A stretch of 64,000 bases of DNA, taken from NCBI GenBank assembly GCA_041394265.1, contig JAWKIO010000005.1:2914001-2978000 (forward strand). Direction: 5' to 3'. Under the pieces are notes generated by a model that was not told the DNA's origin, searched no databases, and saw nothing but the letters and a program-made list of their open reading frames with translations. Position 1 is the stretch's first letter; every line of letters begins with the position of its first letter. The translations under genes were made by a program, and so were the position numbers. Below, in pieces: positions 1 through 7,378 of this stretch. This DNA comes from Acidimicrobiales bacterium (GTDB lineage: Bacteria; Actinomycetota; Acidimicrobiia; Acidimicrobiales; SZUA-35).

Positions 1-678
1 GCCGAGACCTCGACCGGTGTCCGTAGCGACCTCGAGTGGCTCGGCCAGAACAAGGGCGACGCCCTCCTGCTGATGGACTGTGTCACGAGTGTCGGGGGCA
101 TCCCGGTCGAGGTCGATGCCTGGGGTGTCGACCTCGCCTACTCGGGCACCCAGAAGTGTCTCGGGGTGCCCCCGGGACTGTCGCCGGTCACGGTCTCGGA
201 TCGGGCTCGTGAACGGTTCGTCGAGAAGTCGCAGAGCTGGTACCTCGACCTGGCGTTGATCTCGGCCTACGTCGACGGCGAGGGCGGGCGCTCCTACCAC
301 CACACCGCGCCGATCTCGATGATCTTCGGGTTGCACGCCGGTCTCGGCGCCGTCCTCGATGAAGGCCTCGAACACGCGTGGGCACGCCACGCCGCCTGTG
401 GCGCCCGGTTGCAGGAGGGCCTGGTTGAGCTCGGTTTCGAGCTGTTCGCCGCCGACGGGCATCGCTTGCCCGAGCTCACCACCGTGCACATCCCCGACGG
501 CATCGATGAGGCCGCCATCCGTTCCCGCCTGCTGAGCGACTACGGCATCGAGATCGGCGGGGGCCTCGGCGCCTACGCTGGGAAGATGTGGCGGATCGGT
601 TGCATGGGCCACACTGCCCGCATGCGCAACGTCGAGCTGCTGCTCGCCACACTTTCCCGGCTGGTAGGGGGCGCCTGA
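1..678 (+). CDS. Class V aminotransferase, C-terminal part (partial)
   Basis: The open frame continues through the left edge of the window, so the N-terminus is missing. The readable part carries the PLP-dependent fold type I signatures: an Asp in LLMDCVTSVGG that would pair with the pyridine nitrogen, followed by a Ser-Gly-Thr-Gln-Lys motif whose Lys is the expected Schiff-base residue. The later stretch HHTAPISMIFGLHAGL and the Arg near the C-terminus (MWRIGCMGH) fit alanine-glyoxylate or serine-pyruvate aminotransferases. These enzymes move an amino group to glyoxylate or pyruvate in the cytoplasm. Substrate cannot be set from this fragment. It converges with the thioesterase gene 25 bp downstream. 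Confidence 0.85.
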   Translation, partial: AETSTGVRSDLEWLGQNKGDALLLMDCVTSVGGIPVEVDAWGVDLAYSGTQKCLGVPPGLSPVTVSDRARERFVEKSQSWYLDLALISAYVDGEGGRSYHHTAPISMIFGLHAGLGAVLDEGLEHAWARHAACGARLQEGLVELGFELFAADGHRLPELTTVHIPDGIDEAAIRSRLLSDYGIEIGGGLGAYAGKMWRIGCMGHTARMRNVELLLATLSRLVGGA

Positions 679-703
679 TCTCGAGGCCCGACGGCCCGAG
701 TCT

Positions 704-1393
704 TCAGGCCGAGTCGGTGCTCGTGGCACCTCCGGACATCTGCTCGGGATCGACCTTGATGAACAGCGCCTCGCAGGTGCTGAGCAAGGTGCCGTCGGCC
801 GAGTGGCACTCACCGACAATGCCGAGCTTGCGGCCCTCGCGCTGCTCGATCCACGTGGCGAACGTGATGGGCTCGTGGAGCGGTGTCGGTGCCTTGTAGT
901 TGATGCGGATCCACCCGGTAAAGGCGAGCTCGGCCTCGAGCACGAGGTTGAAGCCGCACAGGTCGTCGTAGATCGCGGCGACGATGCCGCCGTGGCTCCG
1001 CTGTGGTGCCCCTTCGTAGCCCTGACCGAGCTCGACGGTGGTGACCGCCTTGTGGCCGATCCGTCGCACCGGGGTCGGGATGCTCCACGGGTTGCCGGGA
1101 CCGGAGACGGGACGGTCGAAGTCGAGTGTGAAGAGCTCGCCGTCCGCCGGGATCATGCGCTCGCTACGAGCAGTCCAGGGCAGACGCTGGCGAGGGGTGC
1201 CGGTTTCGAGCTGGTCGGCGACCGCGCTCAGCTGCTCGGTGACGGCATCGACCAGTGCCGGGTCATGAAGATGGCCCACCAATGCGTGGTGCAACCGACG
1301 GAGTTGTTCGGCAGCTCCCGCTCGGCTCCGTGCGGTCTCGGCGTCGTAGTCGGCGTTGAACGGTGACGCTTCGGTGGGGGTGTGGGGGCTCAT
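704..1393 (-). CDS. Hotdog-fold acyl-CoA thioesterase-like protein
   Basis: A 229-residue protein. The C-terminal 130 residues match the PaaI/4HBT hotdog pattern: RSHGGIVAAIYDDLCGF, where the conserved His-Gly-Gly opens the long central helix, then strands ending in TGWIRINYKAPTPLHEPITF. Family members hydrolyse acyl-CoA thioesters in the cytoplasm. About 100 residues precede the fold and include a helical stretch (AAEQLRRLHHALVGHL), as in actinobacterial two-part PaaI-like proteins. The ATG at 1393 is the first in frame. Substrate is not predictable. Confidence 0.7.
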   Translation of the reverse strand: MSPHTPTEASPFNADYDAETARSRAGAAEQLRRLHHALVGHLHDPALVDAVTEQLSAVADQLETGTPRQRLPWTARSERMIPADGELFTLDFDRPVSGPGNPWSIPTPVRRIGHKAVTTVELGQGYEGAPQRSHGGIVAAIYDDLCGFNLVLEAELAFTGWIRINYKAPTPLHEPITFATWIEQREGRKLGIVGECHSADGTLLSTCEALFIKVDPEQMSGGATSTDSA

Positions 1394-1459
1394 CGGTGCA
1401 ACAGCGTGCCTGCTCGATCACCGACCGTTCAAGTTGTGGCCGGGTCGTGGGGCTCGCGA

Positions 1460-1924
1460 TCAGCCGTCGATCATTGCCCGCCAGTCGGGATTGTCGGGCG
1501 CCTTCTCTTCCCAGGAGCGCATGAACACGGCGATCGACTTGATCTGCTCCGATGTGAGCGGGCCACCGAAGTCCTGGGCGTAGGCGCCCATCTGGCTGCC
1601 CGGCACACCCACCGAGATCAGCTGGCGGATCTGCAGGTCGGTCGCGCTGGCGAGAAACTGCTTGGAGTTGAGGGCGGGGCCGACCCCACCCTCGCCGTTG
1701 AGGCCATGGCATGAGGCGCAGTTGAAGCCGAAGGTCTCCTCGCCCTGTTGGGCCAGAGAGGCCAGATTGGCGGCCCGTGCGTCGTCGCGGTTCGCCGGCT
1801 CGAACCAGCGGTAGAGCGGAAAGACCAGGGCCAGCACGAACAGCAGGGCGGCGCCGACCATCATGACGCGGTTGGTGGACTCATCGAGTTCGGCGTCACC
1901 CTGGTAGGTGTAGTTGTCGCTCAT
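1460..1924 (-). CDS. Membrane-anchored cytochrome c of the bc complex operon
   Basis: A 154-residue protein with one membrane segment (about residues 20-38, VMMVGAALLFVLALVFPLY) and a single c-type haem site, CASCH (C69, C72, H73). A Met in QMGAYAQDFGG is the likely sixth ligand. It is the last gene of the leftward respiratory operon. Its ATG shares one base with the Rieske stop codon (TGATG), so translation is probably coupled. It should sit on the outer face of the membrane and take electrons from the Rieske protein, in the role of cytochrome c1 or f, towards the oxidase encoded on the other side of the divergent promoter. Confidence 0.85.
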   Translation of the reverse strand: MSDNYTYQGDAELDESTNRVMMVGAALLFVLALVFPLYRWFEPANRDDARAANLASLAQQGEETFGFNCASCHGLNGEGGVGPALNSKQFLASATDLQIRQLISVGVPGSQMGAYAQDFGGPLTSEQIKSIAVFMRSWEEKAPDNPDWRAMIDG

Positions 1925-2460
1925 CAGTGGCCCCCTTCGCTGGCGCACGACGGGCCGGTGGGCGGCTCGTCGATCGTCTCGACACCGGCGGGCGGCCCGG
2001 TGATCAGGTCGCCGGTGTCGACGTAGAGCAACCCGGAATCGACGTCGACCTCGATGGGGTATCGGTCGAGTCCACGAGGAGCGGGACCCGACCGATACTC
2101 ACCAGCTCGGTTGAACACCGATCCGTGGCACGGGCACTCGAACTGTCCCGAGGAGTCGCAGAAGGGGACACGGCAGCCGAGGTGCGTGCACTTCTCGGAG
2201 ATGGCGACGATCGTGCCCTCGATGTCGGCGAGGTACGCCTTGGCGGCGGCGACCTCGACTACACCGGTGGCGGGAACGGCCTCGGGAGCGATCGTGCGGA
2301 TCAGGCCGCCGAACCCGCCCGAGGACAGCGGACGCAGCAGGTCCCACGTGGTCAGGCCCGCGGCGCCGGCGACGAGGACTCCGCCCACCCCCCACAGCTT
2401 GGTGAGGAACTGGCGCCGCTGCATCGGGTCGGGGCTTGTCTGGCTGTTCTTGTCGGTCAT
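1924..2460 (-). CDS. Rieske [2Fe-2S] protein of the cytochrome bc complex
   Basis: A 178-residue protein. The N-terminus has twin arginines followed by a hydrophobic segment (QRRQFLTKLWGVGGVLVAG), typical of a Tat-exported, membrane-anchored Rieske protein. Both cluster motifs are intact: CTHLGC (C91, H93, C96) and CPCHGS (C109, C111, H112). C91, H93, C109 and H112 would bind the cluster and C96/C111 form the disulfide. The open frame reaches further upstream to 2550, but the ATG at 2460 overlaps the preceding stop as TGATG and gives the normal N-terminus, so it is preferred. It moves electrons from quinol to cytochrome c. Confidence 0.92.
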   Translation of the reverse strand: MTDKNSQTSPDPMQRRQFLTKLWGVGGVLVAGAAGLTTWDLLRPLSSGGFGGLIRTIAPEAVPATGVVEVAAAKAYLADIEGTIVAISEKCTHLGCRVPFCDSSGQFECPCHGSVFNRAGEYRSGPAPRGLDRYPIEVDVDSGLLYVDTGDLITGPPAGVETIDEPPTGPSCASEGGH

Positions 2461-3065
2461 CAGAGCTCTCCGTGCCATTCCTGCCAAGGCCACACCCAAC
2501 CCCAGTTCGGTCCGCGGAAGGCGAAGCCGATGATGGTGAGGATGATCCACAACACCAAGAAGGTGGTGAACGTGGCGACGGCGACTCGGCGGTGTTCGGT
2601 TCGTACGTAGAGGCTGCGGTCGATGTAGGGCAGGGCGATCAGGCCGGCCAGGATGGCCCCCGGCACCAGCACGCCGGCGACGAGCGGGTGGAACAACGCA
2701 AGCAGTTCTTGCAGCGCAGCGAAGTACCAGGGCGCCTTCTCGGGGTTGGGCGTGACGGTCGGGTTGGCGTGATCGCGCAGGGGAGCGTCGAACAGCACGG
2801 CGATGATCAGCACGACCACGACGGTCGACAACGCAGCCACTGCGTGTCGGACCAGCAGGTGCGGCCAGACCATGACCATGTCGTCGTCGGCCGGTTCCTT
2901 GCGCTCACCGGCCACCGGCTTGCCGGGCACGACGCCGAGGACACGCTTGGGGCCGTCGGCGCCGGGTGTTGGGTCGAGGCGTCCGATGCTGACCGGGGTA
3001 CCGATGCCGGACGCCGGTCCGGTCGTCTTCGAGCTGGTCGTTTGCGTACTCGTCGTCTCAGACAC
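2460..3065 (-). CDS. Cytochrome b C-terminal (subunit IV-like) protein
   Basis: A roughly 200-residue membrane protein with three hydrophobic segments. PNPEKAPWYFAALQELL matches the start of the C-terminal half of cytochrome b / PetD, where the PEWY-type loop lines the quinol site; here it reads APWYF. The C-terminus FRGPNWGWVWPWQ also fits this family. The GTG at 3065 is chosen because GAGGAG lies 7 bases before it and it overlaps the cytochrome b stop by 8 bases; a GTG at 3080 is also open. The split between this gene and cytochrome b is b6f-like, unlike the fused QcrB of most actinobacteria. The first 60 residues are polar and unusual. Confidence 0.82.
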   Translation of the reverse strand: MSETTSTQTTSSKTTGPASGIGTPVSIGRLDPTPGADGPKRVLGVVPGKPVAGERKEPADDDMVMVWPHLLVRHAVAALSTVVVVLIIAVLFDAPLRDHANPTVTPNPEKAPWYFAALQELLALFHPLVAGVLVPGAILAGLIALPYIDRSLYVRTEHRRVAVATFTTFLVLWIILTIIGFAFRGPNWGWVWPWQEWHGEL

Positions 3066-3855
3066 CGGCGAGCTCCTCACTCGATGCGGGGGCGGGATGG
3101 CCGACGGGCTCGTTGCGCTCGAGTTCGAGCATTGAGTCCTTGCGCCAGCGCCACAGGTGGAACATGAGGGCGATGACCATGGTCACCGGCATCACGGCGA
3201 CATGCAGCACGTAGAAGCGGAGCAGCGTGGCCGAGCCGACGACCTTGCCCCCGATCAGAGTCTCCTTGACCTGCTCGCCGACGAACGGGGTGTAGCCCGC
3301 CATCTCGCTGCCGACCGTGACCGCCCAGTAGGCCAGCTGGTCCCAGGGCAGGAGGTAGCCGGTGAAGGACATGAACAAGGTGAGGGCGAGCAGGATCACG
3401 CCGATGACCCAGTTGAACTCCCTCGGCGCCTTGTAGGCGCCTCGGTAGAACATCTTCGCCATGTGGGCCGAGACCGACAGCACCATGAGGTGCGCCGACC
3501 ACCGGTGCACGTTGCGGATGTACTGGCCGAAGGCGACCTCGGTCTGCAGCGTCTGGATGTTCGTGTACGCCTGGGCCGGCGACGGCACGTAGAAGAACAT
3601 CAGATAGATGCCGGACAACGTGAGACTGCCGAACAGCACGGTCGAGATCACACCCAGGTACCACGAGTACTTGAACCCGATGTCGCCCCGGCGAACCTTC
3701 ACCGGGTAGATGTGCAGCAGGAAGCTCGACCAGTGGCTGGCGGCTCGGTCGCGCGGTGTGTGCTTGGTGGGGGAGCGCCAGATCGAACGGCCGACCGGGC
3801 TCCGGCGAACGGTCTCGATGAGATTCCGCTCGTTGATGTCCGATTTCATGTCCAC
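3058..3855 (-). CDS. Cytochrome b N-terminal (b6-type) subunit
   Basis: About 265 residues with four membrane helices holding two b haems. The first His pair is spaced H-x13-H (VHRWSAHLM...SAHMAK) and the second H-x14-H (VLHVAVMP...MFHLWR); the x14 spacing is typical of b6 rather than mitochondrial-type cytochrome b. The quinone-site region LLPWDQLAYWAVTVG is present. AGGAG lies 7 bases before a GTG at 3855; an ATG at 3849, which overlaps the upstream stop as ATGA, is the alternative. Together with the gene at 2460-3065 it forms the split cytochrome b core that oxidises quinol. Confidence 0.9.
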   Translation of the reverse strand: MDMKSDINERNLIETVRRSPVGRSIWRSPTKHTPRDRAASHWSSFLLHIYPVKVRRGDIGFKYSWYLGVISTVLFGSLTLSGIYLMFFYVPSPAQAYTNIQTLQTEVAFGQYIRNVHRWSAHLMVLSVSAHMAKMFYRGAYKAPREFNWVIGVILLALTLFMSFTGYLLPWDQLAYWAVTVGSEMAGYTPFVGEQVKETLIGGKVVGSATLLRFYVLHVAVMPVTMVIALMFHLWRWRKDSMLELERNEPVGHPAPASSEELAGV

Positions 3856-5669
3856 GATTGGTCTCCTTGCAGGGGAACGCCGACGCCGGTCCACACACCC
3901 ATCGACAGGGCATCCGGCGGACATCGCTCGATGCACAGACCGCAGCGGATGCAGCTGGTCTCGTCGAGCAGGAGCGCCGTGCCACCCGGTTGATCTGGTG
4001 CGATCTCTTCGGACGGAACGAGTGAGATGACGTCGACGGGGCACACATCGGCGCACAGGGCGCACAGCACGCACTTCTCGACGTCGAGCAGGATGTTGGC
4101 GAAGCAGCGCAGGCAGCGGTTGGCCTCGCACTGGGCTTGTTCGGGTGTGAAGCCCAGCTCGACCTCGGCGAGACCGGTCCGACGATCGGTGGCGAGCGTG
4201 GGGACCTCGAGACGGGCGGTGCGGTCGTAGGTGTCGTCGAGGCGATGGAACTGCTGGAGCTCGACCATCTGACCGCCACCACGCTGGGGTACGTCGCCCC
4301 CGAAGGAACGGTGGATGTCGGTGGCGGTGCGGCGCCCGTCGGCGACGGCATCGATGAGGGTGCGGGGACCCTTGGCGGCGTCGCCACCGGACCAGACACC
4401 GGGGAGCGAGGTGGCGCCGGTTTCCCAGTCGATGTTGATCGTGCGGCGAGGACTGATCTCGGGGCCGTTCTCGCCGAGTGAGTCGAGGTCGATGGCCTGA
4501 CCGATGGCGAGAATGACCGTGTCGGCTTCGATCAGCTGGATGTCGGCGTCGTCGAACACCGGGCTGAAGCGGCCTTCGGCGTCGAACACCGACGTGACGC
4601 CGATGGTCTCGACGCCGACGGCTTTGCCGTCGACCACCTTGATGCTTCGCGGGCCGCGTCGATTCAGGAACTGGATTCCCTCGTGCTCGGCCTCTTCGAC
4701 CTCGAAGTCGTGGGCCGGCATCTCCTCGCGGGACTCGAGCGACATGACCGTGATCTGGGCGGCACCGGCCCGCGCCGCCGATCGAGCGACGTCCATCGCC
4801 TCGGTCATGGCCGCACGCTCACCGGCGGGCGGATTGCCGCCGAGGGCAGCCGCTGCCGTGGGTTCGGTGCGCTTCTGTTGGTAGTCCGACGAGCGGAGGG
4901 CGGTACGAGCGGCGTCCATGGCGACGTCGCCGCCGCCGATGACGAGCACCTTCTCGCCGACACTGACCTCGAAGCCCCGGTTCATGTTGATGAGGAACTC
5001 GATGGCCTTGAGCACACCGTCGGCGTCACCGCCCTCGATGTCGAGGCCTCGACCGAGCGTGGCGCCGATGCCGAGGAAGACGGCATCGTGGCGGGCCCGG
5101 AGTTCGTCGAGAGAGACGTCGGTGCCCAGGCGGGTGTTGTACTGAACCTCGACCCCGAGGTTCACGATGGCGTCGAGGTCGGCGTTGAGGACCTTGCGGT
5201 CGAGGCGGTATTCGGGGATGCCGAGCCACATGGCGCCACCGAGCTTGTCGGTGGCCTCGTACACCGTGACCTTGTAGCCGAGGCGACGTAGGTCGTGGGC
5301 GCAGGCCATGCCAGCCGGGCCGCCACCGACGATGCCGATCGACTGTGGGCGTTCGACCTCGGGCGGCTCGACCTCATAGTTGCCGGTCTCGGGGCCGAAC
5401 TGCTCGGTGAGGTAGCGCTTGAGGGCGCGGATGGCGATCGGCCGGTCGACCTCGCCCCGGCGGCAGGCATCTTCACACGGGGCGGCGCACACCCGGCCGC
5501 ACACCGAGGAGAACGGGTTGGGGAGCCGGGCGGTGAGGTACGCCCGCTCGTCGTCGCCGTCGGCGATCGCAGCCACGTAGAGCCCGGCATTGGTGTGGAC
5601 CGGGCAGGCGGCGAGACAGGGGATGTTGGTGTCGTAGTACGACAGGTTGTCGGCCAGCGGTTCGAACAT
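3846..5669 (-). CDS. GltD-like FAD/NAD(P) oxidoreductase with extra [4Fe-4S] clusters
   Basis: A 607-residue soluble flavoprotein. In order: an N-terminal iron-sulfur domain of the glutamate-synthase small-subunit type (CLAACPVHTNAG, CGRVCAAPCEDACRR), an FAD Rossmann motif (GIVGGGPAGMACAHDL), an NAD(P) Rossmann motif (VLVIGGGDVAMDAAR), the closing FAD motif (PGVWSGGDAAKGP), and two C-terminal [4Fe-4S] motifs (CVLCALCADVCPVD and CIRCGLCIERCPPD). No glutamate-synthase large subunit is nearby. It overlaps cytochrome b by ATGA and the upstream cytochrome c by TGATG, so it is translated with the bc complex. It probably passes electrons between NAD(P)H or ferredoxin and the quinone/bc complex. The partner and direction are inference. 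Confidence 0.85.
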   Translation of the reverse strand: MFEPLADNLSYYDTNIPCLAACPVHTNAGLYVAAIADGDDERAYLTARLPNPFSSVCGRVCAAPCEDACRRGEVDRPIAIRALKRYLTEQFGPETGNYEVEPPEVERPQSIGIVGGGPAGMACAHDLRRLGYKVTVYEATDKLGGAMWLGIPEYRLDRKVLNADLDAIVNLGVEVQYNTRLGTDVSLDELRARHDAVFLGIGATLGRGLDIEGGDADGVLKAIEFLINMNRGFEVSVGEKVLVIGGGDVAMDAARTALRSSDYQQKRTEPTAAAALGGNPPAGERAAMTEAMDVARSAARAGAAQITVMSLESREEMPAHDFEVEEAEHEGIQFLNRRGPRSIKVVDGKAVGVETIGVTSVFDAEGRFSPVFDDADIQLIEADTVILAIGQAIDLDSLGENGPEISPRRTINIDWETGATSLPGVWSGGDAAKGPRTLIDAVADGRRTATDIHRSFGGDVPQRGGGQMVELQQFHRLDDTYDRTARLEVPTLATDRRTGLAEVELGFTPEQAQCEANRCLRCFANILLDVEKCVLCALCADVCPVDVISLVPSEEIAPDQPGGTALLLDETSCIRCGLCIERCPPDALSMGVWTGVGVPLQGDQSWT

Positions 5670-6517
5670 CAGATGCGATCTTCCTTGTGGGCGTACCACA
5701 GCGCCCCAAGGACGGTGCAGAGGCCACCCATCCAGAGAGCAACGCCGATGAACTGCTGGCCGAAGTCGCCGAGTTTCCCGACGGTCTCGGTCTGCAGCGC
5801 CCAGGACGGGAGGTAGACGACGAAGAAGATGACCGAGATCACGATCAGCGCCGTACGGAGCCACGCATCGAGCCAGGGGAAGTCGAGACGATCGTTGGCG
5901 TCGACAACCCTCGGGCCGAGCGCCAGCGCCGCACCGGCGATGGCGATGGCGAACGCCGCATACATGGTCATGTTGGTGAGGCCCGGCAACTCGGTGCCGG
6001 CGACCGGGCCGGAGTCCTCGGGTGCCGGGGTGTTCTCGGTGACCGGGGTGACGAAGCCGGACTGGATGTAGGCGATGACGGCGTCGACGTCGGCGTCTGG
6101 CAGTGTGGCGAACGCCGGCATCACGCCGTTGTACGTCTCGCCGAGCACGGTGAGCTCGCCCTGCTTGCCGTTGGCGATGACTTCGGCAACGTAGTCGGCA
6201 TCAGCGACGTTGGGGTTGCCGTTGAGTGGCGGGAACTGACCGGAGAGTCCGGCACCGCCGGGTTGGTGGCAGGCCGAGCAGACGGCGGTGTAGACGTCGG
6301 CGCCGTCGAGGAGCAGTTGGTTGTAGGCCTCGTCCTCGGCCGAGAGGGTGGTGTCGGTCGTGTCGTCGGCAGGCGCCTCGGTGGCCCAGGCGGCAGTGCT
6401 GCCCAGCACCACGAAGAGCAGGCCGGCGATGGTGGCCACCCTGCCCACCGCCCGTTTGCTCGATGAGGATCGGGTCGGCTGGGGCACGACGGTGTCGGGA
6501 CGAGTCAGGTCACTCAC
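5669..6517 (-). CDS. Cytochrome c with C-terminal membrane domain, first gene of the bc operon
   Basis: A 282-residue protein. A hydrophobic N-terminal segment (about residues 27-46) exports the chain. A class I cytochrome c domain follows with CSACH (C80, C83, H84) and a likely Met ligand in NGVMPAF. Two or three further membrane helices come after it (MYAAFAIAIAGAALALG, TALIVISVIFFVVYLPSWAL, FIGVALWMGGLCTVLGALW). The haem domain would face outwards. The start is a GTG with no clear ribosome binding site; an AATCT box 5 bases upstream suggests a leaderless message. It is translationally coupled to the flavoprotein by TGATG. Confidence 0.85.
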   Translation of the reverse strand: MSDLTRPDTVVPQPTRSSSSKRAVGRVATIAGLLFVVLGSTAAWATEAPADDTTDTTLSAEDEAYNQLLLDGADVYTAVCSACHQPGGAGLSGQFPPLNGNPNVADADYVAEVIANGKQGELTVLGETYNGVMPAFATLPDADVDAVIAYIQSGFVTPVTENTPAPEDSGPVAGTELPGLTNMTMYAAFAIAIAGAALALGPRVVDANDRLDFPWLDAWLRTALIVISVIFFVVYLPSWALQTETVGKLGDFGQQFIGVALWMGGLCTVLGALWYAHKEDRI

Positions 6518-6650
6518 GCCCCAGATTGTTGCCAGTGCGACCTGGAGGAGTAAGGGAACAAAGTCCCTATCTCCTGCCTCCGATGATGCCGTCCCACATA
6601 GGGAACAAAGTCCCTATCTCCTACGGTGGTGATTTGCGAATCTGGCGGGC
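6518..6650. promoter_or_regulatory. Divergent respiratory promoter region with two identical operator sites
   Basis: The 133 bp between the bc operon and the oxidase operon contain two exact 23-bp direct copies (6553-6575 and 6600-6622). Each holds the near-palindrome GGGAACAAAGTCCC (6554-6567 and 6601-6614). Its complement differs from the mycobacterial DosR motif GGGACTTNNGKCCC at one defined position. Site centres are 43.5 bp from the leftward GTG (6517) and 43.5 bp from the rightward ATG (6651). Both starts have an AATCT-containing -10-like box 5-7 bases upstream. This suggests one activator serving both operons. Confidence 0.7.
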
Positions 6651-6806
6651 ATGGATGACACCGTCGTATCGACAGACGCGCATGCCGCCGAAGAACACTT
6701 CAAGCCCACCGGCACCATCTTCTTCGTCGCACTGTTCGTCGCCGCCCTCATTCTCCTCTGGGCCTCGGTCTACGTGATTCTGCTGAGCCGGGGGGCAACC
6801 GCATGA
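6651..6806 (+). CDS. B-type cytochrome oxidase subunit IIa
   Basis: A 51-residue protein. The C-terminal half is one membrane helix preceded by KPTG and followed by Arg-Gly (KPTGTIFFVALFVAAL ... WASVYVILLSRG). This matches the small subunit IIa of ba3-type oxidases, which supplies the helix missing from their subunit II. It overlaps the subunit II start as ATGA, and the order IIa-II-I is standard for this oxidase class. Confidence 0.85.
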   Translation: MDDTVVSTDAHAAEEHFKPTGTIFFVALFVAALILLWASVYVILLSRGATA

Positions 6807-7378
6807 CCTCGACCACAGAGGACACCGGCGGAGCGAGCCCGGCGGAGACCCACCTCACGATGGGGATCGACCCCATCGAGCGCAATTGGATGCGGGTGTC
6901 GATCGCACTGCTCGTCGCCTTTGCCGGCATCGTGACCATCGCCGGTTTCACCATGGGCTTCACCGTGCCGGGCGCCGACGAAGAGGTCGACCCGACCGAG
7001 TTCGTCAATTCAGCGCCCTGGAACGAACCGGGGCTGCGCGAGATCGGCGACAACGAATACGAGGCGTACGTCATCGCCCAGGCGTGGAGCTTTGCTCCTC
7101 GGGAGCTGGTGGTGCCGCTCGGTGCCACCGTCACGATCTACGTGAGCAGCCCGGACCTCCAGCACGGCTTCAAGATCACCGACACGAACATCAACATGCA
7201 GATCGTGCCCGGCCAGGTCTCGACGCTGAAGCACACGTTCGATGAGCTCGGCGAGTTCAACTACATCTGCACCGAATACTGCGGTACCGGGCACGCCCAG
7301 ATGTACGGCACGGTCAAGGTCGTCGCCGAACTACCTGACGAGGCAGCTGCAACAACTGAGGGAGAAGACGGCCAATGA
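6803..7378 (+). CDS. Cytochrome c oxidase subunit II, B (ba3) type
   Basis: A 191-residue protein with one membrane helix (about residues 33-52) and an external cupredoxin domain. The dinuclear CuA ligands are all present: H121 (LQHGFKI), C156 and C160 (CTEYC), H164 and M167 (GHAQM). A single N-terminal helix is normal for B-type oxidases, the second being supplied by subunit IIa. It accepts electrons from cytochrome c and passes them to subunit I. It overlaps both neighbours by ATGA, so the three subunits are probably made together. Confidence 0.93.
   Translation: MTSTTEDTGGASPAETHLTMGIDPIERNWMRVSIALLVAFAGIVTIAGFTMGFTVPGADEEVDPTEFVNSAPWNEPGLREIGDNEYEAYVIAQAWSFAPRELVVPLGATVTIYVSSPDLQHGFKITDTNINMQIVPGQVSTLKHTFDELGEFNYICTEYCGTGHAQMYGTVKVVAELPDEAAATTEGEDGQ

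Noticed and set aside
3846..5669. Glutamate synthase small subunit (gltD)
   Set aside because: Family similarity is real, but there is no gltB, extra C-terminal clusters are present, and the gene is embedded in the bc operon, so a respiratory role is more likely.
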